A stretch of 49,217 bases of DNA from an uncultured Clostridia bacterium (GTDB taxonomy: Bacteria; Bacillota; Clostridia; Oscillospirales; Acutalibacteraceae). The notes beneath the pieces were generated by a model. It did no database searches. It saw only the letters and a list, made by a program, of their open reading frames with translations, and was not told the origin of the DNA. How positions within the stretch are numbered: the first letter of the stretch is position 1; every line of letters begins with the position of its first letter. The DNA lies in contig CAMFSU010000014.1 of assembly GCA_945983355.1 (NCBI GenBank), forward strand, positions 1 through 49,217, in the 5' to 3' direction. This document shows positions 31,671 through 38,388 of this stretch, in pieces. Both the position numbers and the translations under genes were made by a program.

Positions 31671-31985
31671 CAGTGGTAGTTTCTGCCTTGAGCTTGAGGA
31701 TTTTAACAGCCTCGGGGAGAATGAGCTTGCCGTCAACGCGCTCCTTGGCAACGAAGCCGACCATACCATTTCCGGCGAAGAGTTCCTTGAGTTCGGCAAA
31801 GGAACGAGTGCCACGGTCACCGATGTTGTAATACTTGAAGTCACCGAAGGCAATGGCATCTTCCGGGGCGAACTGGGAAGTATAAACCTTGTAGCCGAGG
31901 ATGCGGTCAGGCTCACCCTCCTTGTAGGAAGGCTGCCAAATATAAGAGCCGTTGTTATCCTTAAACTTGCGGATTCTTCGTTGTA
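31671..31985 (-). pseudogene. HK97-family major capsid protein, 3' fragment
   Basis: Only the last 100 or so residues remain, reading FKDNNGSYIWQPSYKEG, then GYKVYTSQ..., FGDFKYYNIGDRGTRSF, VAKERVDGKLI and ending KAETTTA. This is the C-terminal P/A-domain part of HK97-type major capsids. The frame is preceded by sigma-factor sequence in a different frame, so the 5' part of the capsid gene, with protease, portal and terminase, was deleted. It has no start codon of its own. Confidence 0.8.
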
Positions 31986-32297
31986 TGCGATGAGGTCGTC
32001 GATTTGAGGAGAAGTGTCTGCAATACTGTCAATCCAGCTCGTTTCATTGCCGTCATCGTCTGTTGTAGTAATATCAAGGGACCGAAAATCTCCGGCTCTG
32101 CGGAACGGACAAGATTCGCAATCCATATCGCAATCAAGGCGTTTGTTAGCGGGGCATACGCACTTTCCGTGATGTTGCTGTCTTTGCCTGTAAAGGTTGA
32201 TGTCGTGGTAGTAGGCATCGAATTCTTCCTGGGTGCAAGGGATGCGTTCCTTGGTGGAACGGATGTAGATATAACGGGTGTTTTCATTATTTGTCAT
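31975..32297 (-). pseudogene. Phage-type sigma-70-like factor, 5' fragment
   Basis: About 105 N-terminal residues remain, reading RYIYIRSTKERIPCTQEEFD, a Cys cluster CVCPANKRLDCDMDCESCPF and a SLDITTTDDDG...DDLIAYNEE region. The pattern matches sigma-like transcription factors of clostridial prophages. The region-4 helix-turn-helix that should follow is missing; the reading frame continues meaninglessly into capsid sequence to 31647. AAAGGAG precedes the ATG. It may still be translated, but cannot be a normal sigma factor. Confidence 0.7.
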
Positions 32298-32352
32298 AAT
32301 TTGGCTCCTTTCGGTTTTACAATCCGTCCAGAGCCGACAATCCGCTATAAAC

Positions 32353-32415
32353 AGAAAAAGACGGCAGGGTGAGACCCAACTCTCCCGTAGGAGAATTTAG
32401 GTCCCGCACTGCCGT
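32353..32415 (-). terminator. Terminator in the phage regulatory region
   Basis: Long stem AAGACGGCAG / CTGCCGTCTT with an inner GGGACC...GGGTCTC pairing and a TTTTTCTG tail on the minus strand. Confidence 0.75.
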
Positions 32416-32449
32416 CTTGCGTTCTGGCGGATTACCTTGTGTTATTTAC

Positions 32450-32608
32450 TTACGCTGCTGTGGGTAGTGGAACATTCTCAATATTGAGCGTTCCGTCGGG
32501 GTTTGCGGTGATACGGGTGATGCAATTTTTCTGAACAATCTCTGCGACCTTGTGGTCTTTACTCCAATCGCACACTCGCTTCCCGTTAAGGTTGCGGAAT
32601 TCTTCCAT
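32450..32608 (-). CDS. Small conserved element protein, 52 residues
   Basis: It runs MEEFRNLNGKRVCDWSKDHK, then VAEIVQKNCITRITANPDGT and ends LPTAA. ATG at 32608 lies 8 nt after GGAGG; another ATG at 32614 is too close to that site. The CITRI..NPDGTL pattern recalls small proteins common in clostridial mobile elements, without known function. It lies between two strong terminators, so it needs its own or read-through transcription. Confidence 0.6.
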   Translation of the reverse strand: MEEFRNLNGKRVCDWSKDHKVAEIVQKNCITRITANPDGTLNIENVPLPTAA

Positions 32609-32625
32609 CGACATTCCTCCTTTCG

Positions 32626-32677
32626 GCAAAAAAATATGGGGCTAACGGAGCAGGAATGTTCCTGTTCCGTTAGCCCC
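32626..32677 (-). terminator. Strong hairpin terminator
   Basis: Stem of about 18 bp (GGGGCTAACGGA.CAGGAA against TTCCTG.TCCGTTAGCCCC) with a 2-nt loop, followed on the minus strand by ATATTTTTTT. It separates the 61- and 52-residue genes. Confidence 0.85.
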
Positions 32678-32712
32678 AATTGGCTCTTCATCAGTACCGA
32701 TTTACTGATGGA

Positions 32713-32898
32713 TTATACGATATTCTTTTTTACTTCCATAACGGTGAGTGTACCGTCCTTTTTCTGCTTGACTTCAGCATTGTTTCCGCGTCCGCAGATG
32801 ATGCGGATTTTTTTCATAATGGACGAATCCTCTTGAGAGGAGGACTGTGGCTGTGTGGGTTTTACGGTCTTCGCTGTTGCGGTGGTTTGTTCTATCAT
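32713..32898 (-). CDS. Small element protein, 61 residues
   Basis: Thr/Gln/Ser-rich N-terminal half, then KKIRIICGRGNNAEVKQKKD and TLTVMEVKK. GAAGGAGGAT lies 7 nt before the ATG. It follows the XRE regulator gene by 18 nt and likely shares its transcript. It shows the same KxDGTLTV/NPDGTLNI pattern as the next small protein. Function unknown. Confidence 0.6.
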   Translation of the reverse strand: MIEQTTATAKTVKPTQPQSSSQEDSSIMKKIRIICGRGNNAEVKQKKDGTLTVMEVKKNIV

Positions 32899-32916
32899 TC
32901 AAAATCCTCCTTCAAA

Positions 32917-34068
32917 TTAGAATGGCAAGTCATCTGCATCGATGTCGTCATCGGTTATATCGTCTTTCATAAAGGAATCAATAGCGTACATCACATCGTT
33001 ATTTACCTTTGGGTGTTCCATTCGCTCTCTTACCACGGTGAACAACACTTCGAGAAGAGGAGCAACGGGGGTATCGTCTTGTGATGCGAGTAAGAGTTGA
33101 CAACCTTTATTGGGGACATACATCCACGCCTCTTTAGCATGTGCCGATGCATCATCGGTTCTGTGTACGCTTTTTTCAATATCCATCAAATAGAGTGTTG
33201 TACCGTTCTTCAACCTCAGATTAAAACAGTCACCGCTAATGTAGGTGCGGGGGCCGAAGGTTTTTGAGTTCAACACAATACGGGTTACTTCTTGCGGATA
33301 TTCACAATCGGTTTCTTCATAGAAAGTTTCTTCGGAGAACAGAGGGTGGTAAATATATCCGTTTATATCCGGCTCTATTCTATTAAGATTAAAAGCAGAT
33401 TCTCTGCACCAATCCAGTTTGTCCTTAAGAGTGTCGGCTTTCAACTTATCGAAAAAGCTGACAATGTACTGCTCTGTGGGAGTGAGACCGGTGAGGTCAA
33501 TCGATATAAGGGTGTCGATACTAACTTTGAGCAGTTTTGCAGCGGTGACAATAAACTCCATACTTGGTTCAGCGGTGTTGCCGTCTTTTTCAAGACGTGA
33601 CATATAACCGAGGCGGATTCCGGCTTCTTTTTCAATTTGGCCGATTTTAACCTCTGGGTGCTGTCGGAGCAATTCACGAATGTTGGAAAAACAAAGAGTT
33701 TTATTGAAGTTCTTGTATTCGCCGAGGAGTGCCTCCAACTGAGTAAGATAGCTTGCCCATCGATTGCGTTCCTTTTTAAGTGCCTCGCAACGTGCAACTA
33801 TATCTTCTTGTGTTCCATATTCCTCGGCAAGAGTATATGCCTCTTTTGAGTCTGCTGACTCGTCTATGTGTTCCCATCTTTGGGCGGCAGCCTCGAGTTC
33901 TCCTATCCTGGAATTCAAATCGTCTATTTCGCTTACTACAAGATTATATTTTTCTTGTATCTCATCTTTATTACAAAGACCCAGCTCGGCGGTTGCTATG
34001 AAACCTCGGATAACATCTTTCTCATCGATTTCGCTGAGTCTTGTTTCGGATAATTTAATTTTAGCCAT
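32917..34068 (-). CDS. XRE-type regulator with N-terminal coiled coil
   Basis: 383 residues. The N-terminal 130 residues are helical and coiled-coil (YNLVVSEIDDLNSRIGELEA). A central HTH_3 domain (about 140-190) has IGQIEKEAGIRLGYMSRLEKD and MEFIVTAAKLLKVSIDTLI. The C-terminal 180 residues are unassigned, with an Asp-rich end (DDITDDDIDADDLPF). ATG at 34068 has AAAGGAAGG upstream; the longer frame is rejected. It has its own strong promoter with an inverted repeat over the -35, so it is probably autoregulated. Likely an island regulator. Confidence 0.75.
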   Translation of the reverse strand: MAKIKLSETRLSEIDEKDVIRGFIATAELGLCNKDEIQEKYNLVVSEIDDLNSRIGELEAAAQRWEHIDESADSKEAYTLAEEYGTQEDIVARCEALKKERNRWASYLTQLEALLGEYKNFNKTLCFSNIRELLRQHPEVKIGQIEKEAGIRLGYMSRLEKDGNTAEPSMEFIVTAAKLLKVSIDTLISIDLTGLTPTEQYIVSFFDKLKADTLKDKLDWCRESAFNLNRIEPDINGYIYHPLFSEETFYEETDCEYPQEVTRIVLNSKTFGPRTYISGDCFNLRLKNGTTLYLMDIEKSVHRTDDASAHAKEAWMYVPNKGCQLLLASQDDTPVAPLLEVLFTVVRERMEHPKVNNDVMYAIDSFMKDDITDDDIDADDLPF

Positions 34069-34100
34069 ATGATACCTTCCTTTCGCATCTCGGTGATAAT

Positions 34101-34129
34101 ATAATACCACCATTTGCACGATTTGTCAA
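34101..34129 (-). promoter_or_regulatory. Promoter of the coiled-coil XRE gene with operator
   Basis: Minus strand TTGACA (34129-34124), 17 nt, TATTAT (34106-34101). TTGCAC and GTGCAA form an inverted repeat around the -35 (about 34114-34138). Confidence 0.75.
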
Positions 34130-34281
34130 TAGGTGCAATAAATATTTTACATTCGCAAGTAAATGCAAAGTTGACACCCAGCATCTCGTTGTCATGTGTT
34201 TTTGGAGAAGCGTGAAGTGCTACAATCAGCCACACACCACGGCTAAAATGATTTATTTCACAAAAACTTCATCAAAACCTC

Positions 34282-34311
34282 TTGACAAGGTGAAGTTGCA
34301 GAGTGTATAAT
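34282..34311 (+). promoter_or_regulatory. Promoter of the rightward XRE gene
   Basis: TTGACA (34282-34287), 18 nt, TATAAT (34306-34311). Half-sites of type GAAGTT(GATGA) in both orientations lie at about 34263, 34290, 34322, 34356 and 34381, so it is surrounded by likely operators. The interval 34069-34427 holds no gene apart from these control signals. Confidence 0.75.
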
Positions 34312-34341
34312 GAGTTCGTAACCTCATCAACTTCACTTTTA

Positions 34342-34370
34342 AGTATAAACACGAAATGAAGTTTTGTCAA
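34342..34370 (-). promoter_or_regulatory. Opposing promoter in the XRE control region
   Basis: Minus strand TTGACA (34370-34365), 17 nt, TATACT (34347-34342). It reads across the rightward promoter toward the gene ending at 32917 and shares the GAAGTT half-sites. Confidence 0.6.
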
Positions 34371-34427
34371 TAGGTTTGCTGAAGTTGATGAAGTTTCAAA
34401 TGTGAATTTTTTATGGAGGAACAAATT

Positions 34428-34865
34428 ATGACTTTTTCCGACAAAATTAAACGCTCCAGAGAAGTAGCAGGAATGACCCAGCAGCAGTTGGCTGATGAGG
34501 TCGGTGTTTCCAAGAGAACGATAGCCTCTTATGAATCCGATGGTGCCAAAGCCAGAAGAGCCACCATTGAAAAGTTGGCTGCCGCCCTCAAGGTTTCCGT
34601 GAAGTACCTTTCCAACGATGATTGCCTTGACCCTCTGGAAGATATCGAAAAGGACGAATACATTGAGCAGGCACGTGCGTTGTATGGTGCAAAGGGTGTT
34701 CGTGATATGAATGAGCTTCTTGCGGATAACGCAGCCCTTTTCGCCGGCGGTGAATTGTCCCAGGAGCAGAAGGATGCATTCTTTGAGGCTGTTATGACCG
34801 CTTATGTTACTTCTAAGGAAGAAGCAAAGAAAAAGTTTGGTCGCAAACATAAAGATGAGGCTTGA
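34428..34865 (+). CDS. XRE-family regulator
   Basis: 145 residues. The HTH_3 domain (about 5-60) has IKRSREVAGMTQQQLADEVG and SKRTIASYESDGAKARRATI. An acidic/helical C-terminal half follows (LSQEQKDAFFEAVMTAYVTS), of the type seen in phage and ICE repressors paired with ImmA. ATG at 34428 follows GGAGGA by 8 nt. Its promoter is ringed by repeated half-sites, so autoregulation is likely. An ImmA/IrrE-like peptidase lies three genes downstream. Confidence 0.85.
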   Translation: MTFSDKIKRSREVAGMTQQQLADEVGVSKRTIASYESDGAKARRATIEKLAAALKVSVKYLSNDDCLDPLEDIEKDEYIEQARALYGAKGVRDMNELLADNAALFAGGELSQEQKDAFFEAVMTAYVTSKEEAKKKFGRKHKDEA

Positions 34866-34945
34866 GTCCGTTTTATGGGACATATGCTATGATAGAATTA
34901 ATATAGGAAGGTCCCTAAAAATCGGATTTTTGGAGGTGAAATCAC

Positions 34946-35491
34946 ATGAAAAAAGGTGGAAAAATAGCACTGCTATGCTTCTTTTTGCCGTGTGAGGTCT
35001 TCTTCGTTATTTGCACTATCCCTGCTTTATTTATCTTTTTGCCGATTGGCATTGTCGGTTTAGTGGTATCCACATTCTTTGGATTGGTAGTTGCGTCTAT
35101 TATTCAATCGATAAAAGGAAAGAAACCGATTCTAAACCTTTTCCGTGAAGGTACGAAAACCTGCAAAAAGTGCGGAACTACATATGAAAAAGCAAAATTC
35201 TATGGCTGCCCTCATTGTGCAGAAGAAAAAAGAAAGAACCAACCGCCATTGCCTACTTTTGCAGAGATGCAAGAAGCAAGAATGGCACGGAAGGCTCGGA
35301 AGGCTGCGTTTTGGGAGGCCGTTGGCACTATTGCGGTTATTGATGAACTGACAAGGCCAAAAGAGAAAAAGCAGGATATGTGGGCACGGATGGATAACGA
35401 TGGTTATATAGACCACGACCCCGGCAACCACGACGTGGACGAGTCTGGCTATTGCATTGATTGCGATAATAACGTCGAGGATATCATGTAA
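34946..35491 (+). CDS. Membrane protein with zinc-ribbon-like motif
   Basis: 181 residues. Two hydrophobic helices (about 7-28 and 30-55), then a CxxC...CxxC ribbon (CKKCGTTYEKAKFYGCPHC, about 73-91). A charged helix follows and an acidic C-terminus with a second Cys pair (YCIDCDNN). The ribosome site GGAGGTGAAATCAC is strong. Family and function are not recognised. Its location between the XRE gene and ImmA suggests an island maintenance or immunity function (weak inference). Confidence 0.65.
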   Translation: MKKGGKIALLCFFLPCEVFFVICTIPALFIFLPIGIVGLVVSTFFGLVVASIIQSIKGKKPILNLFREGTKTCKKCGTTYEKAKFYGCPHCAEEKRKNQPPLPTFAEMQEARMARKARKAAFWEAVGTIAVIDELTRPKEKKQDMWARMDNDGYIDHDPGNHDVDESGYCIDCDNNVEDIM

Positions 35492-35493
35492 AA

Positions 35494-35772
35494 ATGAAAA
35501 AGTTAGTTAAAAGAGAAGACTTGGCACAGGTGTTGTCATACATTAAATCTCTCCCGGAGGGAACAGAAGTTACAACTTTTGAAATTGCAAAGGAACTTTT
35601 GGATAAGAAATGGGAGGATATGGATTACCTGTTTGAACTTGATTATAAGGTTCGCTCTTCCGCATGGAGAAAAGGCCTTGTGCTTGATTCAACAAAGTAC
35701 GATGATATGGAAACGGGATTGCCGTACCACGTTGGTTATGTCATAAGGAAAAGGAGAATATTTGGAAAATAA
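35494..35772 (+). CDS. Hypothetical protein, 92 residues
   Basis: It starts 2 nt after the previous stop. The pattern LAQVLSYIKSLPEGTEVTTF, then EIAKELLD and LDYKVRSSAWRKGLVLD, suggests a small winged-helix-like fold. GAGGAT lies just upstream. No family recognised. Probably co-transcribed from the XRE promoter through the SLOG gene. Confidence 0.6.
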   Translation: MKKLVKREDLAQVLSYIKSLPEGTEVTTFEIAKELLDKKWEDMDYLFELDYKVRSSAWRKGLVLDSTKYDDMETGLPYHVGYVIRKRRIFGK

Positions 35773-35810
35773 ACAGCAGTTATTTGCTTTCATATAAGGA
35801 GGGGTGATAA

Positions 35811-36365
35811 TTGACCTATGCAGAAATCAGCGAAGCGGCCGCAAAGCTGAAAAAGAAGTATGACGAGCGCGACCCTTTTCGCTTATGCCGTGCGATGGGC
35901 ATTATTTTGATATTCCAGGCAATGGGCAAAGACCCCGATGCGGTTAAGGGATTCTTCCTGGAAAGTAATCGCATTAGAACTATTACCGTTAATAGTGACC
36001 TTCCGAAGGTCATTCAAAGAATAATCGTGGCTCACGAAATATGCCACGCAGAGTTTCACCGCAAAAGCGGTATTCACGCCTTTCACGATGTAGGCTTATT
36101 CGACCAAAATGGCGAGTTTGAAAAGGACGCCAACTTATTTGCTGCCGAGTATCTCTTGGAGGATAAAGAAGTGCTTGATGTACTTAACCAAGACACCACA
36201 TTCTTTTCGGCAGCCGCAGAACTGTTGGTGCCGGCAGAGTTGTTGGATTTCAAATTCCGTGTTATGAAATGGAAAGGCTATAAAATGGTTGAACCTCCCA
36301 TCACCGCAAACAGTAATTTTTTGCGTGATATGGAGGTCCCGGAAAATGCCGACTACTATTCTTGA
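35811..36365 (+). CDS. ImmA/IrrE-family metallopeptidase
   Basis: 184 residues. The zinc motif HEICH (about 73-77) within IIVAHEICHAEFH, and the downstream EKDANLFAAEYLL helix with the third ligand Glu, define the family. ImmA-type proteases cleave XRE repressors to derepress mobile elements. The start is TTG with an excellent GGAGGGG 7 nt upstream. The likely substrate is one of the XRE proteins at 34428, 32917 or 25711 (inference). Confidence 0.85.
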   Translation: MTYAEISEAAAKLKKKYDERDPFRLCRAMGIILIFQAMGKDPDAVKGFFLESNRIRTITVNSDLPKVIQRIIVAHEICHAEFHRKSGIHAFHDVGLFDQNGEFEKDANLFAAEYLLEDKEVLDVLNQDTTFFSAAAELLVPAELLDFKFRVMKWKGYKMVEPPITANSNFLRDMEVPENADYYS

Positions 36366-36377
36366 GCCGGCTATGAA

Positions 36378-36872
36378 ATGGTGAATACAATGACAGAAGA
36401 GGAAAAACGGCTACATTGCTGTTGCTTCACAGGGCATCGCCCAGAAAAGCTATCGCAGCCGGAACACGTTGTAGTAGAAAAGCTGACAAAAGAAATCCGC
36501 CAGGCTATTGCTGACGGATTAAATGTGTTTATTTCGGGAATGGCACGAGGAGTGGATATTTGGGCGGCGGAGATAGTGCTTTCGTTACGTGATGTTGGAG
36601 AACCAATAAAACTCATTTGTGCAAGTCCTTATGAGGGATTTGAAGCCAAATGGAGTGCAGATTGGCAGAAAAGATATAACACTATAATGCAGAAAGCAGA
36701 CCTGGTTAGGTTTATTTGTCCGGGGTATAGCCGAGCGTGTTTTCAATTTCGGAACGAGTGGATGGTCGACCATTCTGCGCGTGTTATTGCTGTTTTTAAC
36801 GGAGAAAAAGGTGGAACGAAGAATACGATTGATTATGCAAAGATAAGGAATGTGACCGTTTTGTTAATTTAA
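36378..36872 (+). CDS. SLOG-family (DUF1273/YpsA-like) nucleotide-binding protein
   Basis: 164 residues. The Rossmann-like SLOG signature is present: CCFTGHRPEKL near the N-terminus, VFISGMARGVDIWAAEIVL, ICASPYEG and VIAVFNGEKGGTKNTIDYA. SLOG proteins bind nucleotides or their derivatives; several act in phage-related or defence contexts. The start could be 36378 or the ATG at 36390 (GGTGA upstream). It is the last gene before the restriction operon, separated by a combined terminator/promoter. Confidence 0.8.
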   Translation: MVNTMTEEEKRLHCCCFTGHRPEKLSQPEHVVVEKLTKEIRQAIADGLNVFISGMARGVDIWAAEIVLSLRDVGEPIKLICASPYEGFEAKWSADWQKRYNTIMQKADLVRFICPGYSRACFQFRNEWMVDHSARVIAVFNGEKGGTKNTIDYAKIRNVTVLLI

Positions 36873-36892
36873 TCGCAACTTATCCCAAAATT

Positions 36893-36912
36893 GGCGTCAA
36901 TCTATTGACGCC
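36893..36912. promoter_or_regulatory. Perfect inverted repeat over the R-M promoter
   Basis: GGCGTCAA-TCTA-TTGACGCC. One arm holds GCGTC and the other GACGC, the pentamer published as the target of the related LlaJI methyltransferases. The right arm contains the -35 box. Followed by GCCGTCTTTTTG, it can also act as the terminator of the SLOG gene. Confidence 0.75.
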
Positions 36913-36933
36913 GCCGTCTTTTTGTGCTATAAT
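36905..36933 (+). promoter_or_regulatory. Promoter of the LlaJI-like operon
   Basis: TTGACG (36905-36910), 17 nt, TATAAT (36928-36933), 44 nt before the first methyltransferase start. Confidence 0.8.
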
Positions 36934-36977
36934 ATTATAGCATACTTTTTGCTATTTTGGAAAGGCGGTAACTTTTT

Positions 36978-38387
36978 ATGATTGAACTGAACGGCTTTAA
37001 GAGCTGGCTTGCAACATCTTCTGAATACTCAAAAGCCACCATCAGTAATACCATTTCTCGACTAAAACGCGCAGACTCTTTGCTGCCCTGGTTTGATGAC
37101 GAAGTCTATTTGTTTCGCCTTGAAAAATCCGAAGCATATCAGCGCCTTTCTACTTCTGTTAGGTCGCAGATTAAGCGTGCTGTAAAATTGTATTTTGAAT
37201 ATTTATCTTTTGAAAAGATGAGAGATGCCAGCTATAAAAAGGATGTTACTTCACATAAAATCCTTTCGTTGTTTGCTAATATTGGGGTTGCGGAAGCATA
37301 TTTGGAAGAACTTGGTTTTCACGTTGCTGTTGCGAATGAATTAATTGAACGCAGAGCAACGCTTTATGCTGAAATATACCCCAATACCAAAATGATTTGC
37401 GGCGACATCACCGAAGAGGAGACATACAGAAAAATTGTTTCCTCCTCTCAAATTGCAGGTGTTGATATTATTATGGCTACACCCCCGTGTCAAGGAATGA
37501 GTACCGCCGGACAACAGGCTGAAGATGATTATCGAAACACTTTGATTTGCCCAGTGATTCGAGCTATTAAAGATATCCTTCCTAAATATGTTTTCCTTGA
37601 AAATGTACCGATGTTTTTAAACACCTCAATTATGGTCGACAACCAGAGGGTTCTTATTCCCGAACTGTTAGAAAAAGAATTGTCATCCGAGTATGTGATA
37701 CGAAAATATGTAATCAACACCAAGGATTATTCTGTTCCTCAAACCCGTGAAAGAGCAATCATATTAATGACACGAAAAGGTGAAAAGGAATGGCTGTTGC
37801 CAGGTAAAGATGCAGTTTCGGTGACTATGCAAGATGCCATTGGCCATTTACCGATTCTTGACCCTTTCGTTACCGATATAAGCGAAAGCCAACTTCTTGA
37901 ACTTTTCCCTCATTACTATGAACGTAAGGCAGCGGCAGAAGCCATTTCTCCTTGGCATACTCCTCCACACCACATATATAGACAAGTAGAAGCAATGATG
38001 CATACACCGACGGGTTGTACTGCATTTGACAATAAATATTACTATCCTAAAAAAGAAGATGGTACACCTGTTAAAGGTTATCATAACACATACAAGCGTC
38101 AAAATTGGGACACTGCAGCCTATACTGTAACAATGGACAATAGAAAAATATCATCACAAAACAATGTCCACCCTGGCAGACCTATTGGATACGATTCAAA
38201 CGGTGATGTTCTTTATTCAGATCCAAGAACGCTTACTCTGTATGAAATAATGATTATAATGAGTTTGCCGGAAAATTGGCCTGTGCCAGCTCGCACTTCG
38301 GAAGCTTTTTTACGGCGCATAATTGGTGAAGGAATTCCGTCACTGTTTGTTAAAAAGGCATTTCTTTCATTGTTAGGAGGAAACTAA
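36978..38387 (+). CDS. C5-cytosine DNA methyltransferase 1 (LlaJI-like) with extra N-terminal domain
   Basis: 469 residues. Residues 95-104 (ILSLFANIGV) form AdoMet motif I, Cys171 in TPPCQGMS is the catalytic motif IV, ENV (about 212) is motif VI and QTRERAI motif VIII. The C-terminal motifs IX-X end with PLFVKK-like GIPSLFVKKAFLSL. Residues 1-80 (GFKSWLATSSEYSKATISNT... VKLYFEYLSF) are not part of the methyltransferase fold and resemble the helical core-binding domain of tyrosine recombinases. AAAGGCGGT precedes the ATG. It is first of a four-gene operon and likely methylates one strand of an asymmetric site. Confidence 0.9.
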   Translation: MIELNGFKSWLATSSEYSKATISNTISRLKRADSLLPWFDDEVYLFRLEKSEAYQRLSTSVRSQIKRAVKLYFEYLSFEKMRDASYKKDVTSHKILSLFANIGVAEAYLEELGFHVAVANELIERRATLYAEIYPNTKMICGDITEEETYRKIVSSSQIAGVDIIMATPPCQGMSTAGQQAEDDYRNTLICPVIRAIKDILPKYVFLENVPMFLNTSIMVDNQRVLIPELLEKELSSEYVIRKYVINTKDYSVPQTRERAIILMTRKGEKEWLLPGKDAVSVTMQDAIGHLPILDPFVTDISESQLLELFPHYYERKAAAEAISPWHTPPHHIYRQVEAMMHTPTGCTAFDNKYYYPKKEDGTPVKGYHNTYKRQNWDTAAYTVTMDNRKISSQNNVHPGRPIGYDSNGDVLYSDPRTLTLYEIMIIMSLPENWPVPARTSEAFLRRIIGEGIPSLFVKKAFLSLLGGN

Positions 38388-38388
38388 A

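Noticed and set aside
31647-32297. A single 216-residue protein
   Set aside because: Only the first half is protein-like. The second half is a frame-shifted reading of the capsid gene, whose true frame ends at 31671.
32446-32691. 81-residue protein
   Set aside because: It reads through the strong terminator hairpin. A neighbouring frame (32450-32608) has the ribosome site and a coherent sequence.
34272-34883. 203-residue protein on the minus strand
   Set aside because: It is antisense to the XRE gene and runs through its promoter and operators. It has no ribosome site and its composition is not protein-like.
36978-37240. A tyrosine integrase gene for the island
   Set aside because: Only a core-binding-like segment is seen. 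The catalytic RHRY domain is absent and the frame continues into a methyltransferase.
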